DNA of 64,000 bases from Lysinibacillus odysseyi 34hs-1 = NBRC 100172 (GCF_001591965.1 NZ_BCVX01000014.1:98570-162569), one strand, 5' to 3'; counted from the first letter of the stretch, positions 22,259 through 32,445 are shown. The notes: a model not told the origin generated them from the letters alone. Made by a program: numbers and translations.

Positions 22259-23131
22259 TCAATCACGTCCTTTCGAAAATATACTTTTCAATTTTGATAA
22301 AAATCCCCGCTCCCCAGAAGGTGCATGGATCTCTTCACGGCGATGATGAACGAATATGCTTACCATTCGATTCATCGTTTTTGATACAGGCGCCTCTGGA
22401 TAACCTATAACGAATGGCACCTGTTCTCTAACTGCTCGGCGGACGATAGGATCCTCCGGCAAGGAGCCGAGGATCATTACTTCTTTCGAAAGGAACTTTT
22501 TCATCACGCTAGACAAGCGATTTAATGTGTCTTGCCCTTCTTCCTGCGTAAAAGCTCTATTACATAAGATTGAAAATTGTTTCTCACTGTCTTTTAAGTA
22601 AATATATTTCATCATAGAATAGGCATCCATGATGGCTGTCGGTTCAGCAGTAGAAATGACGATAATTTCATCAACTGCTGTTAACAGCTCCAGTGACCAA
22701 TTGGCCGCACCTGCCCCCATATCAAACAAAATATAATCAAAAGTTCGTTGAAGATGCTCAAACCCTTCAATTAACCGATTAAACATGCTTTCTGACCATT
22801 CCATGAGAGAGGACATGCCTGAGCCGCCTGAAATATACCGCAAGCCATTTGGGCCTTCCTGCATTACCTCATTGATCGTGAAGTCACCATCTAAATAATC
22901 TTTCAGGCTTGTAGAAACACTTTTTCCTATCAATATGTGAATATTCCCCATACCAATATCCATGTCTAAAACGATTACTTTTTTTCCTTCTTTTGCAAGC
23001 AGTGTAGCAAAATTCATCGTAAAATTGCTTTTCCCTACACCACCCTTTCCACTGACAACGGCTATAGATCTTCCTATAGCACCCTCATTCTCAAGCATCT
23101 TCATTCTTAATTTTTCGGCTTGATCCCTCAT
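22259..23131 (-). CDS. flhG: MinD-like ATPase FlhG (YlxH)
   Basis: FlhG is a membrane-associated ATPase that, with FlhF, sets flagellum number and placement. The 290-residue protein carries the deviant Walker A motif SGKGGVGKSNFTMN near residues 27-40, the DMDIGMGNIHILIG segment, and a basic, amphipathic C-terminal tail. Its start overlaps the flhF stop by four bases. Confidence 0.96.
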   Translation of the reverse strand: MRDQAEKLRMKMLENEGAIGRSIAVVSGKGGVGKSNFTMNFATLLAKEGKKVIVLDMDIGMGNIHILIGKSVSTSLKDYLDGDFTINEVMQEGPNGLRYISGGSGMSSLMEWSESMFNRLIEGFEHLQRTFDYILFDMGAGAANWSLELLTAVDEIIVISTAEPTAIMDAYSMMKYIYLKDSEKQFSILCNRAFTQEEGQDTLNRLSSVMKKFLSKEVMILGSLPEDPIVRRAVREQVPFVIGYPEAPVSKTMNRMVSIFVHHRREEIHAPSGERGFLSKLKSIFSKGRD

Positions 23132-24282
23132 TCACTTTCTCCTTGAAAGAACAATTCAAATAAATTTTCTAGGTCTGGTTGCTCAATATCCTCTGGTACT
23201 TCTTGTCCATTCGTATAGTAAGCAAGTCCCTTTTTATATTTAATCATTAAATTGAACATAGTGCCAATAGAATTTGTTTCATCCAGTTTTGTAAAAATAA
23301 ACTTCTTAATTGGAATTTCCTTGAACTGGTCGACTATTGCTTCTACATCCTTTTCTTTTGCAGTTAAAGACAAAACGAGAAACGATTCCGCCTGGTCAGT
23401 AAAATTAATTAATCGCTGCAGATCCTCGACATATTTGGCTTCTTTATAGTTCCGTCCAGCTGTGTCAATGAAAATGATATCTAAATGATCAAGTTTATTT
23501 AATGCATTTTTATAATCTTCAGCATTGTAGACGATCTCGATAGGAGCTTGAAGCAGGCCTGCATAGGTTTTTAATTGCTCAATTGCTGCAATACGGTACG
23601 TATCTGTTGTAATAAAGCCAATTTTCTTCTTCTTTTCCAAAACAGAGCGCGCTGCCATTTTCGCAATGGTTGTCGTCTTGCCTACTCCAGTTGGCCCTAG
23701 AATATTAATATATTTTTTATCGTAGGTTAAACCACCAATTTCCACGCCCTTCAGCTGCTCCCGTAAGTAATCCTCTACCACGGCACGCATATCCTGGAAG
23801 GAAATTTCCTGACTATTGTTCTTGAAATGCTGAAAAAGCTCATCACTAATTGCTGTGATGAGCTCTTTGCTAAGCTCTTGGCGCTTCAGGAAATCAATAA
23901 ATGGCAAGAGTTCATCCGGATATTGGGATTGGATTGAATGACGCTGTAATGACTGCATAATCGATTTTAAATCAGCAATTTCCTTCTTCAACTCTTCATT
24001 CATTTGGTTATCAGCCGTTTCCTGCTCTTTAGCAGGAGAAGCAGCTATCTCCTTATAAGAAGAAACAGGCGCTGCAAAATCAGGCAGCGGAGATACGGGT
24101 GGCTGTTTTTCCACCCGGTCTACTCCCGCTACTACTTCAAAACTCTTTTCCTTCACTAACCCGAAATACTTTTTCTTCGTCACCACTTTAGAGTTCAGAA
24201 TAACCGCATCTTCTCCTAAGTCGGCACGAATCATTTTCATTGCTTCTGCTATTGAGGGTGCATTATATTTTTTCATTTTCAT
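23128..24282 (-). CDS. flhF: Flagellar SRP-type GTPase FlhF
   Basis: FlhF is a signal-recognition-type GTPase that marks flagellar assembly sites. The 384-residue protein has a basic N-terminal B domain (MKKYNAPSIAEAMKMIRADLG), an NG domain with P-loop [15 protein letters not shown] at about residues 192-206, TTDTYRIAAIEQL, the DTAGRN motif, and the TKLDET specificity loop. It overlaps flhA by four bases. Confidence 0.97.
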   Translation of the reverse strand: MKMKKYNAPSIAEAMKMIRADLGEDAVILNSKVVTKKKYFGLVKEKSFEVVAGVDRVEKQPPVSPLPDFAAPVSSYKEIAASPAKEQETADNQMNEELKKEIADLKSIMQSLQRHSIQSQYPDELLPFIDFLKRQELSKELITAISDELFQHFKNNSQEISFQDMRAVVEDYLREQLKGVEIGGLTYDKKYINILGPTGVGKTTTIAKMAARSVLEKKKKIGFITTDTYRIAAIEQLKTYAGLLQAPIEIVYNAEDYKNALNKLDHLDIIFIDTAGRNYKEAKYVEDLQRLINFTDQAESFLVLSLTAKEKDVEAIVDQFKEIPIKKFIFTKLDETNSIGTMFNLMIKYKKGLAYYTNGQEVPEDIEQPDLENLFELFFQGESE

Positions 24283-26312
24283 TCTACATTCACCACTCCA
24301 ACACTTTGAATTTCAACTGCAGCGTCCAACTCGTTATAAGATAAAATAGGGATTTGCGGGAAATACCGCTCTGTAAGCTGTCTTAAGTACATCCGAACTC
24401 CTGGAGAGCATAAAATGAGCGGAGTCTGTTCCATAAAGGATACCCTCTCTACTTCCCTTGCAATCGCTTCTAATACAAATTGGGAATCTTGCGGATCCAT
24501 CGCTAAATAATTGCCATGGTCCGTTTGCTGGATGCTATCCGCTATCATTTTTTCTACTTTCCCGGAAACGGTAATGACCTTTAAAGCGGGCTGCCCGTTT
24601 ACAAATTGGGTAGTAATTTGACGTGCCAATGCCTGTCTGACGTACTCAGTTAAAATATCGGTATCACTTGTTAATTTTGCATAGTCTGCGAGTGTTTCAA
24701 AAATAATAGGCAAATTACGGATGGAGACATTTTCTCTCAGCAATTTCGCTAATACCTTTTGAATTTCCCCGATTGACAATGGCGCCGGAGTTAATTCATC
24801 GACCAAAATGGCATGTGTCTCTCGTAAATGATCGATAAGCTGTTTTGTCTCTTGGCGTCCGAGTAATTCATACGCATTTGCACGAATCATTTCCGTCAGA
24901 TGGGTGGAAACTACACTCGGTGGATCTACTACTGTATAGCCAAGCATTTCCGCATCCTCTTTTACCTGCTCTGTAATCCATTTTGCAGGGAGGCCAAATG
25001 AAGGCTCAATCGTATCTATTCCTTCAATGGAATTGTCATCACCAGGACTCATAGCAAGATAATGATCGAGTAATAGTTCTCCTCTTGCCATCTCATTTCC
25101 CTTAATTTTAATCCTGTATTCATTCGGCTGAAGCTGAATGTTATCCCGTATCCGTACAACAGGAATAACGATTCCCAGCTCTAAAGCAAGCTGGCGCCGG
25201 ATCATCACAACCCTGTCGAGCAGATCGCCACCCTGTGCTGCATCGACAAGAGGGATCAAGCCGTAACCAAATTCGAATTCGATTGGATCGACGCTCAGTA
25301 AATTGACAACGTTTTCCGGACTCTTCATCGTATCGGCCGCAACCTCCTGCTCCATCTCGAGAATTTCCTCGGGATCCTCTTCCTTTTTCCGGTCGATCAG
25401 GAATGCACCTAAAATTAATGAAGCTGCAATAGGAACCGTAATCCATAAAGGAATTGGTGTAAAGATGCCTAATAGCAAAATAGTAGCACCGGCTACATAA
25501 AGCAGCTTTGACTGTGCAAACAATTGATTTGTAATATCAACACCAAGATTTCCATCGGAAGCTGCACGTGTCACTACAATCCCTGTCGCTGTTGAAATAA
25601 GCAGCGCGGGAATTTGAGCAACAAGGCCATCCCCGACTGTCAAAACCGAGAATTTATTTGCTGCCTCGCCGAACGCAAGGCCCATTTGTGCCACCCCTAT
25701 GATCATACCGACTAATAGGTTGATGAATACCATAATAATAGAGGCAATAGCGTCGCCTTTTACGAACTTTGTTGCCCCGTCCATCGCTCCGTAGAAGTCC
25801 GCCTCTCCGGCTACCTTTTCACGGCGCTCGCGTGCTTCCTTCTCCGAAATGATACCGGCATTCAAATCGGCATCAATACTCATTTGTTTACCAGGCATCG
25901 CATCTAACGTAAAGCGGGCGGCAACCTCTGCTACACGCTCTGCCCCTTTTGTAATAACGATGAACTGAATAATAACTAATAATAAGAAGATTACAATACC
26001 GACCAACACATTTCCGCCGGTTACAAAGTTACCGAATGTTTCAACAACATCCCCTGCATCCCCCTCTGCTAAAATGGCACGTGTTGTAGATACGGACAAT
26101 GCCAGACGGAAGAGGGTCAATAGCAGGATGACTGTTGGGAATATGGAAAAATCCAATGCTTCTTTCATATTCATTGATGTCAATAACACAAGTAATGCCA
26201 ATGTGATATTGATAATAATCAAGAAACTCAGCAACCAGTGTGGAAGAGGGATGACGAGCATCGCTACGATTAAAATAACCGCACCTAAAACCCCTAAATC
26301 GCGAACTTGCAT
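24279..26312 (-). CDS. flhA: Flagellar export gate protein FlhA
   Basis: FlhA forms the nonameric ring of the flagellar type III export gate and couples export to the proton-motive force. The 677-residue protein has about eight N-terminal membrane segments, the FHIPEP-family signature region with ARFTLDAMPGKQMSIDADLNAG at about residues 145-166 (charged cytoplasmic loop), and a large cytoplasmic C-terminal domain from about residue 330. It lies between flhB and flhF. Confidence 0.98.
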   Translation of the reverse strand: MQVRDLGVLGAVILIVAMLVIPLPHWLLSFLIIINITLALLVLLTSMNMKEALDFSIFPTVILLLTLFRLALSVSTTRAILAEGDAGDVVETFGNFVTGGNVLVGIVIFLLLVIIQFIVITKGAERVAEVAARFTLDAMPGKQMSIDADLNAGIISEKEARERREKVAGEADFYGAMDGATKFVKGDAIASIIMVFINLLVGMIIGVAQMGLAFGEAANKFSVLTVGDGLVAQIPALLISTATGIVVTRAASDGNLGVDITNQLFAQSKLLYVAGATILLLGIFTPIPLWITVPIAASLILGAFLIDRKKEEDPEEILEMEQEVAADTMKSPENVVNLLSVDPIEFEFGYGLIPLVDAAQGGDLLDRVVMIRRQLALELGIVIPVVRIRDNIQLQPNEYRIKIKGNEMARGELLLDHYLAMSPGDDNSIEGIDTIEPSFGLPAKWITEQVKEDAEMLGYTVVDPPSVVSTHLTEMIRANAYELLGRQETKQLIDHLRETHAILVDELTPAPLSIGEIQKVLAKLLRENVSIRNLPIIFETLADYAKLTSDTDILTEYVRQALARQITTQFVNGQPALKVITVSGKVEKMIADSIQQTDHGNYLAMDPQDSQFVLEAIAREVERVSFMEQTPLILCSPGVRMYLRQLTERYFPQIPILSYNELDAAVEIQSVGVVNVE

Positions 26313-26342
26313 TGTTGTCCCTCCTAAAAAATGTTACATGCT

Positions 26343-27431
26343 TTAAATTTTGCGTTTTATACGATATACATAGGCAAGAATTTCTGCCACCGCTTTGAAA
26401 AATTCCTCGGGAACCTGGTCGCCGATTTCCACCTGGTCATACATCGCACGGGCAAGCGGTCTATTCTCCACCATTACGACATCATGTTCCTTAGCGATTA
26501 ATTTGATTTTTTGTGCAACAAAATCAGTCCCCTTTGCTACTACACGCGGCGCATCCATACTATTTTCATCGTACTTTAATACAATCGCATAGTGCGTAGG
26601 GTTGGTTATGACGACATCTGCATGAGGCACTTCCTGCATCATACGACGCATCGCCATTTCACGCTGACGCTGCTTAATTTTCGATTTGATGAGCGGGTCA
26701 CCTTCTGAATTTTTATGCTCATCTTTAATGTCCTGCTTTGACATTTTCAAGTTTTTTTCATATTCATATTTTTCATATATATAATCCAACAGGGCAATAA
26801 ATAATAACATAACTGCTGCTGCCAGTCCCATGATTCCTGTCAAGAGCGCAACAGTTGATAGAGTTTCCCACGGGCTTTGAAATGCCAGTGAAAGTACTTC
26901 CTCTAAATTCATCCAAATGACGGCGGCTGTCACAACACCGAGGAAGGAGATTTTCAGAAGTGATTTTAATAGATTAATAAGCGCACGCACCGATATAATC
27001 TTTTTAATCCCTTTTATAGGATCAATTTTCTTCAAATCGAGCTTTAGTGTTTCTGTCGTAAAAAGAAAGCCGAACTGCAAATAGTTTGCTCCAACACCTG
27101 CAACCATAGCGATTGCCATGATTGGTAAGACAATCACTGCCATCTCTTGAAGCGAATCGGTATACATCTTCATAACGGTTTCAATCGATACGGTGTCGAT
27201 GAGCATATTTCGCTGAAATGCCTGAATCAGGAAAGCAAAAATTCCATCCTGCATCATAGGTGCCGCAAAAAACAAGAAAATAAACATAATCAGCAGCACA
27301 AAAGCAGCCGATACATCTTGGCTTTTTAGTACTTGTCCCTTTTTACGTGCATCCTGACGCTTTTTAGGTGTAGCCTTCTCCGTTTTTTCACCGGCAAAGA
27401 ACTGCAGATTCAATGTAACAATTAATTTCAT
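26343..27431 (-). CDS. flhB: Flagellar export switch protein FlhB
   Basis: FlhB switches export specificity from hook to filament. I start it at the ATG at 27431 (MKLIVTLNLQFFAGEKTEKAT), which has GGTGGGGG upstream; the GTG at 27443 is less likely. The protein has four membrane segments and the self-cleaving NPTH motif in VVITNPTHYAIV. The start is one base past the fliR stop. Confidence 0.97.
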   Translation of the reverse strand: MKLIVTLNLQFFAGEKTEKATPKKRQDARKKGQVLKSQDVSAAFVLLIMFIFLFFAAPMMQDGIFAFLIQAFQRNMLIDTVSIETVMKMYTDSLQEMAVIVLPIMAIAMVAGVGANYLQFGFLFTTETLKLDLKKIDPIKGIKKIISVRALINLLKSLLKISFLGVVTAAVIWMNLEEVLSLAFQSPWETLSTVALLTGIMGLAAAVMLLFIALLDYIYEKYEYEKNLKMSKQDIKDEHKNSEGDPLIKSKIKQRQREMAMRRMMQEVPHADVVITNPTHYAIVLKYDENSMDAPRVVAKGTDFVAQKIKLIAKEHDVVMVENRPLARAMYDQVEIGDQVPEEFFKAVAEILAYVYRIKRKI

Positions 27432-27432
27432 C

Positions 27433-28218
27433 TTATCCCCCACCTAAAACCGCCATTACATTTCTCATAGCTATTATGGCCATCTCGATAACACTTTCCA
27501 TCACTTCTACCATAACAGCCATCATGATCACCAATACGATAAAACCAATTGCAATTTTTATAGGGAAGCCGACAACAAATATATTTAACTGCGGTACTGT
27601 TTTCCCAGTAATTCCTAAAGCGACTGTCACTAAAAATAAGGTTGCAACTATTGGAGCAGACATTTGAAATGCAATTGCAAAAACTGCTGCAAATAATTTC
27701 ATAATCGTTTCTACAAACTTTTCATCCCCAAAATGCGGGAACAATTGATCGATAGGCATAAATTGATAGCTATAGAAAATACCATCCATAATAAGATGAT
27801 GTCCGTTGATAGCTAACAGGACAAGCAAAAGCAGAAAGTTAAAAAATTGCCCCATCAAAGGGCTCTGTGCTCCAGTTTGTGGGTCGACAATATTGGCCAT
27901 AGCAAAGCCCATTTGGAAGTCGATAAATCCGCCAGCGATTTGTACAGCGGAAAATACAATGTACACTGCTAGACCAAGTGTTAATCCAACAACAGCTTCT
28001 TTTATGATGAGCAATATATACTCCCCATTAATAGTGAACGCCTCAATTGAAAAGGTATAATACATCATCCAGGATAGTACTAGGGCAAAGCCTATTTTCA
28101 ATTGAGGCGGAATTGTGCGGTACGAAAACAGCGGGACGGATACAAAAAATGCACCCACCCTGACAAAAATCAATAATAACACTGAAATTTTCGGTATTAA
28201 TTCCGTCATCCAGCTCAC
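27433..28218 (-). CDS. fliR: Flagellar export apparatus protein FliR
   Basis: FliR is part of the FliPQR export gate channel. The 261-residue protein has about six membrane segments with conserved FRVGAFFVSVPLF-like sequence at the start (here LIFVRVGAFFVSVPLFSY) and GFIDFQMGFAMANIVDPQ around residue 97. It overlaps fliQ by four bases. Confidence 0.97.
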   Translation of the reverse strand: MSWMTELIPKISVLLLIFVRVGAFFVSVPLFSYRTIPPQLKIGFALVLSWMMYYTFSIEAFTINGEYILLIIKEAVVGLTLGLAVYIVFSAVQIAGGFIDFQMGFAMANIVDPQTGAQSPLMGQFFNFLLLLVLLAINGHHLIMDGIFYSYQFMPIDQLFPHFGDEKFVETIMKLFAAVFAIAFQMSAPIVATLFLVTVALGITGKTVPQLNIFVVGFPIKIAIGFIVLVIMMAVMVEVMESVIEMAIIAMRNVMAVLGGG

Positions 28219-28484
28219 CCTATATAGCGCACAAGATTATTTAAAATATCATGCGTATAGCTTGTTACTTGCGACAGCATCCAGGCACCGAAGAAGATAA
28301 GGGCCATCAATACTGCTACGATTTTCGGTACGAACGCAAGCGTCTGCTCCTGGATGGAAGTTGTCGCCTGAAAAATACTGACGAGCAGACCGGAAACCAG
28401 TGCTACCAATAATAGCGGCCCTGAAACGATGAGGACAATAAAGATGGCTCTTTCTGCAACTGAAATGACCATTTCTTGTGTCAT
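28215..28484 (-). CDS. fliQ: Flagellar export apparatus protein FliQ
   Basis: FliQ is a small subunit of the FliPQR channel. The 89-residue protein has two membrane helices joined by FQATTSIQEQTLAFVPKI, the conserved loop of the family. It begins 14 bases after fliP. Confidence 0.97.
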   Translation of the reverse strand: MTQEMVISVAERAIFIVLIVSGPLLLVALVSGLLVSIFQATTSIQEQTLAFVPKIVAVLMALIFFGAWMLSQVTSYTHDILNNLVRYIG

Positions 28485-28498
28485 ACTTGTATCATCCC

Positions 28499-29167
28499 CT
28501 AACTAAAACTTTGAAGTAATGATTTTATGATTAAATACCAGCCGTCCACTAATATGAACAATAATATTTTGAACGGTAGAGAAATCATGACTGGCGGAAG
28601 CATCATCATCCCCATCGACATCAGCACCGAAGCGACAATCATGTCAATGACCAAAAAGGGAATAAAAATCATAAAGCCCATTTGAAATGCCGTTTTTATT
28701 TCACTTAAAGCATAAGCCGGTACAAGCATAGTTAAAGGAATATCCTCGATGGATGCCGGACGCTCCGCCTGATTATATTCTATAAACAGTTCTAAATCCT
28801 TCTGCCTTGTATGCTTGGCCATAAATTCTTTAAATGGTATAGAGGCCCGATCATATGCCTCTTCCAAGCCGATTTCCTCGTCAAACAGCGGCTGTAATGC
28901 CTGCTCATTCACCTTCTGGAATGTCGGTGCCATGATAAAAAAAGTTAAAAATAGCGCCAGACCGATAATGACCTGGTTCGGTGGCATCTGGTTCGTTGCC
29001 AGAGCCGTTCTTGTAAAGGAAAGTACGATAACGATACGTGCAAACGAAGTCATCAATATTAAAATGCTCGGTGCTAACGAAAGTACTGTTAATAAGATTA
29101 ATAGCTTCACAGATGTAGAGACATTTGTTGGATCGCTTTCAGAAAAGATTGAGATAAATTCATTCAT
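28499..29167 (-). CDS. fliP: Flagellar export apparatus protein FliP
   Basis: FliP is the main channel-forming subunit of the export gate. The 222-residue protein shows the family signatures MTSFARIVIVLSFTRTALAT near residues 40-59 and FQMGFMIFIPFLVIDMIVAS around 160-180, with four membrane segments. Its start overlaps fliO by four bases. Confidence 0.97.
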   Translation of the reverse strand: MNEFISIFSESDPTNVSTSVKLLILLTVLSLAPSILILMTSFARIVIVLSFTRTALATNQMPPNQVIIGLALFLTFFIMAPTFQKVNEQALQPLFDEEIGLEEAYDRASIPFKEFMAKHTRQKDLELFIEYNQAERPASIEDIPLTMLVPAYALSEIKTAFQMGFMIFIPFLVIDMIVASVLMSMGMMMLPPVMISLPFKILLFILVDGWYLIIKSLLQSFS

Positions 29168-29817
29168 GTTTTATCGTTCTCCTTTTCCTTCCAGCTTTCC
29201 AATTCATCGCTGCGCTGCTGCTTAATCTGCGAGAGACGCTTGTCCAACAGCTCACTAAAATCAGCCGGCTGTTTTTCAGCAGTGCCTTTCGCTCTGAATT
29301 TGTTAAATAATTCGGCAATATAAGGTGAAGCGGTTGTATTGCCGAGCTTTTCATTATAAAGTGCCAAAATTCCTTCAATTTCTTCCGGGTCTGTAATCAC
29401 TTGCAGAAGCTGAACATTCTCCCCTACTCCAACAATATAAAGTTTATTGCCGATCTGCAGGAGCTGAACAGATTTCTGCGCCCCAACGGATTGCCCCCCG
29501 AGGTTTTGTATCATGCTGTTTTGCTGGTAATTCAAATTCCGCTTATTTAAAAAGCGGAGAACAAATAGTAGTAAACCAAGGACAAAAAGTAACGCCAGGA
29601 AAATTTTTATGTATTCCCAAGCCCCCATACTAACAGATGCCGAATCACTGATTGTCGTGTCGGCATCTGTTTCATTGCTTTCTATATTGCGATCAGGATT
29701 TTCCAAATATTCATCACTGATCATGGCATAGGAAGCAGGGGCTACTTGTGTAAGTACTACAAATGGAAGCAATAATACAAAAACCATCCGTAAATAAAAT
29801 GATTTTCTTACATGCAT
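29164..29817 (-). CDS. fliO: Flagellar biosynthetic protein FliO (FliZ in Bacillus)
   Basis: FliO helps assemble the FliPQR complex. The 217-residue protein has an N-terminal signal or membrane segment, an extracytoplasmic acidic spacer (about residues 28-60), one strong membrane segment near 66-86, and a cytoplasmic SH3-like domain with SVQLLQIGNKLYIVGVGENV, a hallmark of FliO/FliZ. The Bacillus-type long form matches. It lies four bases after cheY. Confidence 0.93.
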   Translation of the reverse strand: MHVRKSFYLRMVFVLLLPFVVLTQVAPASYAMISDEYLENPDRNIESNETDADTTISDSASVSMGAWEYIKIFLALLFVLGLLLFVLRFLNKRNLNYQQNSMIQNLGGQSVGAQKSVQLLQIGNKLYIVGVGENVQLLQVITDPEEIEGILALYNEKLGNTTASPYIAELFNKFRAKGTAEKQPADFSELLDKRLSQIKQQRSDELESWKEKENDKT

Positions 29818-29821
29818 TTTA

Positions 29822-30184
29822 TCAACCTAAAGCTTTTTGGATCGCTTCAATTACGCGGTCTGCTTGGAATGGTTTTACGATAAAGTCTTTTGCACCAGCT
29901 TGAATTGCATCGATAACCATTGCTTGTTGGCCCATTGCAGAGCACATGATTACTACAGCATTGGGGTCTGTTCCTTTAATTGCTTTAAGAGCAGCAATAC
30001 CATCCATTTCCGGCATTGTAATATCCATTGTCACTAAATCCGGGCGTAATTCATTATATTTCTCTACCGCCTGGACACCATCAGCAGCTTCCCCAACTAC
30101 TTCAAAGCCATTTTTTGTTAAAATATCTTTGATCATCATGCGCATGAATGCCGCGTCGTCAACAATTAAAATTCTTTTAGACAT
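29822..30184 (-). CDS. cheY: Chemotaxis response regulator CheY
   Basis: CheY-P binds the flagellar switch and biases rotation. The 120-residue receiver domain has the acidic pair in LIVDDAAFMR, the phospho-Asp in DLVTMDITMPEMDG (about residue 54), the Thr/Ser position in IMCSAMGQ and the Lys in DFIVKPF. It lies between fliY and fliO as in B. subtilis. Confidence 0.98.
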   Translation of the reverse strand: MSKRILIVDDAAFMRMMIKDILTKNGFEVVGEAADGVQAVEKYNELRPDLVTMDITMPEMDGIAALKAIKGTDPNAVVIMCSAMGQQAMVIDAIQAGAKDFIVKPFQADRVIEAIQKALG

Positions 30185-30206
30185 AGTAAGATTCCTCCAA
30201 TTAAAA

Positions 30207-31457
30207 CTATCTTAAATTATTCAAGCGATCTGCTTGGCTTAAAATATCTGTAATACGCACACCGAAATTCTCATCAATAACAACTACTTCACCTTTTGCA
30301 ATTAAACGGTTATTTACTAGAATGTCTACCGGTTCACCGGCAAGTTTATCAAGTTCAATAATCGAGCCTCCGGACAATTCCAGAATTTCCTTTACAGAAC
30401 GCTTTGTACGTCCCAGTTCTACTGCTACCTGCAGCGGAATATCCAAAAGCATGTTCAAATTGCGTGCTTCCGCCTGGGTAATATTCTGCGCTTCAAAATT
30501 GGCGAACTGCGCCTGCTGTACATTGACAGGCTGCTGTGGCGGCATTTGATACGTCGGTTGCTGATATACAGGAGCAGCCGGCTGCTGAGCATATGGCGGC
30601 TGTTGGGGTGCCTGGTTCATATATGGCTGCTCATACATCGGTTGCTGTTGTTGCATAGGAGGTGCTTGCGGCGCAGGCTGCGGTTTTGCTTCCGGTTGCG
30701 GCGGTGCCGTTGGTGCTTCCGGCGCAAGAGTTGGCGCCAGCTCCTCATCACTTTCTCCCATTAATGACTTTACTATTTTTTTACTAAAGTTTAAAGGTAA
30801 TAATTGCATTAAGTTCGAATCAATTAACTCGCCGATCCGCAATCTGAATGAAATTCTCACAAGTAAATCATCGTCGGGAATATTATCGGTCCCTTCGTTT
30901 TGTGAAATATTCATCAAATCGATTGTCGGCGGAGAAATATCTACCTTCTGGTTGAACACGGTTGACATAGACGTCGCAGCCGAGCCCATCATTTGATTCA
31001 TCGCTTCTTGTACGGCGCTAAGTTGAATCTCACCGAGCTCCGGCTTCGGATTCAGCCCATCTCCGCCAAGCATTAAGTCTGCAATAATGGCAGCATCCGA
31101 TTGCTTGATTACCAGCAGGTTCATGCCGACTAATCCGATAGTGTACTGTACTTGAATCGCTACATACGGATGTGGAAACTCTTCTTCCAGCTTGTTGCGG
31201 TTAATCATGCTGAGACTTGGTGTTGTAATATCTACCTTCTGTCCTAGCAATGCGGATAGGGCTGTTGCCGAGCTGCCGAAAGAAATATTTCCTACTTCAC
31301 CGAGGGCATCCTGTTCCATCGGGCTTAAATAGTCCTCTACTGCCAATATCTCTTCCTGCACTTCATTTTCATTTGTATCTGGTGTTAATTTGTCTTCCAA
31401 TGTTTCGCCTCTTAATAGGGCTTCAATTTCCTCTTGGGAGAGCATTTCATCACTCAT
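30207..31457 (-). CDS. fliY: Flagellar switch protein and CheY-P phosphatase FliY
   Basis: FliY is a switch component that also dephosphorylates CheY-P. I start it at the ATG at 31457 (MSDEMLSQEEIEALLRG), whose short peptide resembles the CheY-P-binding start of FliM and has GGAGGAG upstream. Two CheC-like phosphatase motifs follow (EQDALGEVGNISFGSSA and LSAVQEAMNQMMGSAA), and a FliN/SpoA domain ends the protein (LDIPLQVAVELGRTKRSV). Between them is a Pro/Gln-rich linker of about 75 residues (about residues 245-320), which makes the protein longer than B. subtilis FliY. It overlaps fliM by eight bases. Confidence 0.97.
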   Translation of the reverse strand: MSDEMLSQEEIEALLRGETLEDKLTPDTNENEVQEEILAVEDYLSPMEQDALGEVGNISFGSSATALSALLGQKVDITTPSLSMINRNKLEEEFPHPYVAIQVQYTIGLVGMNLLVIKQSDAAIIADLMLGGDGLNPKPELGEIQLSAVQEAMNQMMGSAATSMSTVFNQKVDISPPTIDLMNISQNEGTDNIPDDDLLVRISFRLRIGELIDSNLMQLLPLNFSKKIVKSLMGESDEELAPTLAPEAPTAPPQPEAKPQPAPQAPPMQQQQPMYEQPYMNQAPQQPPYAQQPAAPVYQQPTYQMPPQQPVNVQQAQFANFEAQNITQAEARNLNMLLDIPLQVAVELGRTKRSVKEILELSGGSIIELDKLAGEPVDILVNNRLIAKGEVVVIDENFGVRITDILSQADRLNNLR

Positions 31458-32445
31458 TGTCGTCTCCTCCTTCCAACGGGTCAATCACCTGAACAGCCAT
31501 TTTCTTATTTAGCTTCCCTGGTTGAACAGTAAATTTCGGCAGCGTTCCTACTTTCAAAATAAGAGGGTCCGCTATTTTTTGGTCTAATTCAATGACATCT
31601 CCAATATTCATCATGAGGAAATCCTCGATTGAGATAGAGGTAGTGCCTAACTCGGCAACTACTGGTAAAGATGCCTGTTTCACCCGACTTTCAAGCATCT
31701 CTACTTGTTCTGGTGACATCTCCTTTGTATTTGACTGCATCCAATAACGCACTGACAAGTTCGGTACGATTGGTTCCAATACTACATGCGGCAGACAAAT
31801 ATTAATCATTCCGGTTGTTTCCCCGATGATTGTATTAAGGGAAATGACGACCACTGTCTCATTTGGTGAAATCATTTGCAAAAATTGCGGGTTTACTTCT
31901 AGTTCAATTAGCATCGGATCGATTTCTACAATATTTTCCCATGCCTCACGCAAGTTATCAAACGAGCGTTCGAACAGATTGGTCATAATTTTCGTTTCTA
32001 TTTCCGTCAAATTATCAACGTTGCTGTAACTTGCCCCAGTACCTCCCATTAACCGATCCAACATGGAATAAGCAATGTTAGGGTTAATTTCCATCAAAAT
32101 ATTTCCATCTAATGGTGGTACTTCGAATACATTAATTAAGGTCATATTCGGTATAGAACGAACAAATTCCTCAAATGGGATCTGGTCTACCGAAGCAACT
32201 GTAATTTGGACATACGTTCTGAGCTGCGCCGAGAAAAATGTTGTCAGCAATCGCGCAAAGTTTTCATGTATACGAGTCAAGCTTCGAATTTGATCTTTCG
32301 AAAAACGAAGGGCCCGTTTAAAGTCATATACTTTGACTTTTTTGGCTTCATCTTCTTTTTTCATATCATCCGCTGACATTTCCCCTGTCGAAATAGCTGA
32401 TAGCAACGCATCAATTTCGGATTGGGAAAGCACATCTCCTGCCAT
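31450..32445 (-). CDS. fliM: Flagellar motor switch protein FliM
   Basis: FliM forms the switch C-ring and receives CheY-P. The ATG at 32445 (MAGDVLSQSEIDALLSAI) is preceded by GAGGAGGTG, so the longer frame is not needed. The 331-residue protein has the N-terminal CheY-binding peptide, a middle CheC-like domain with GGTGASYSNVDN near residue 130, and the C-terminal SpoA domain. Confidence 0.98.
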   Translation of the reverse strand: MAGDVLSQSEIDALLSAISTGEMSADDMKKEDEAKKVKVYDFKRALRFSKDQIRSLTRIHENFARLLTTFFSAQLRTYVQITVASVDQIPFEEFVRSIPNMTLINVFEVPPLDGNILMEINPNIAYSMLDRLMGGTGASYSNVDNLTEIETKIMTNLFERSFDNLREAWENIVEIDPMLIELEVNPQFLQMISPNETVVVISLNTIIGETTGMINICLPHVVLEPIVPNLSVRYWMQSNTKEMSPEQVEMLESRVKQASLPVVAELGTTSISIEDFLMMNIGDVIELDQKIADPLILKVGTLPKFTVQPGKLNKKMAVQVIDPLEGGDDNE

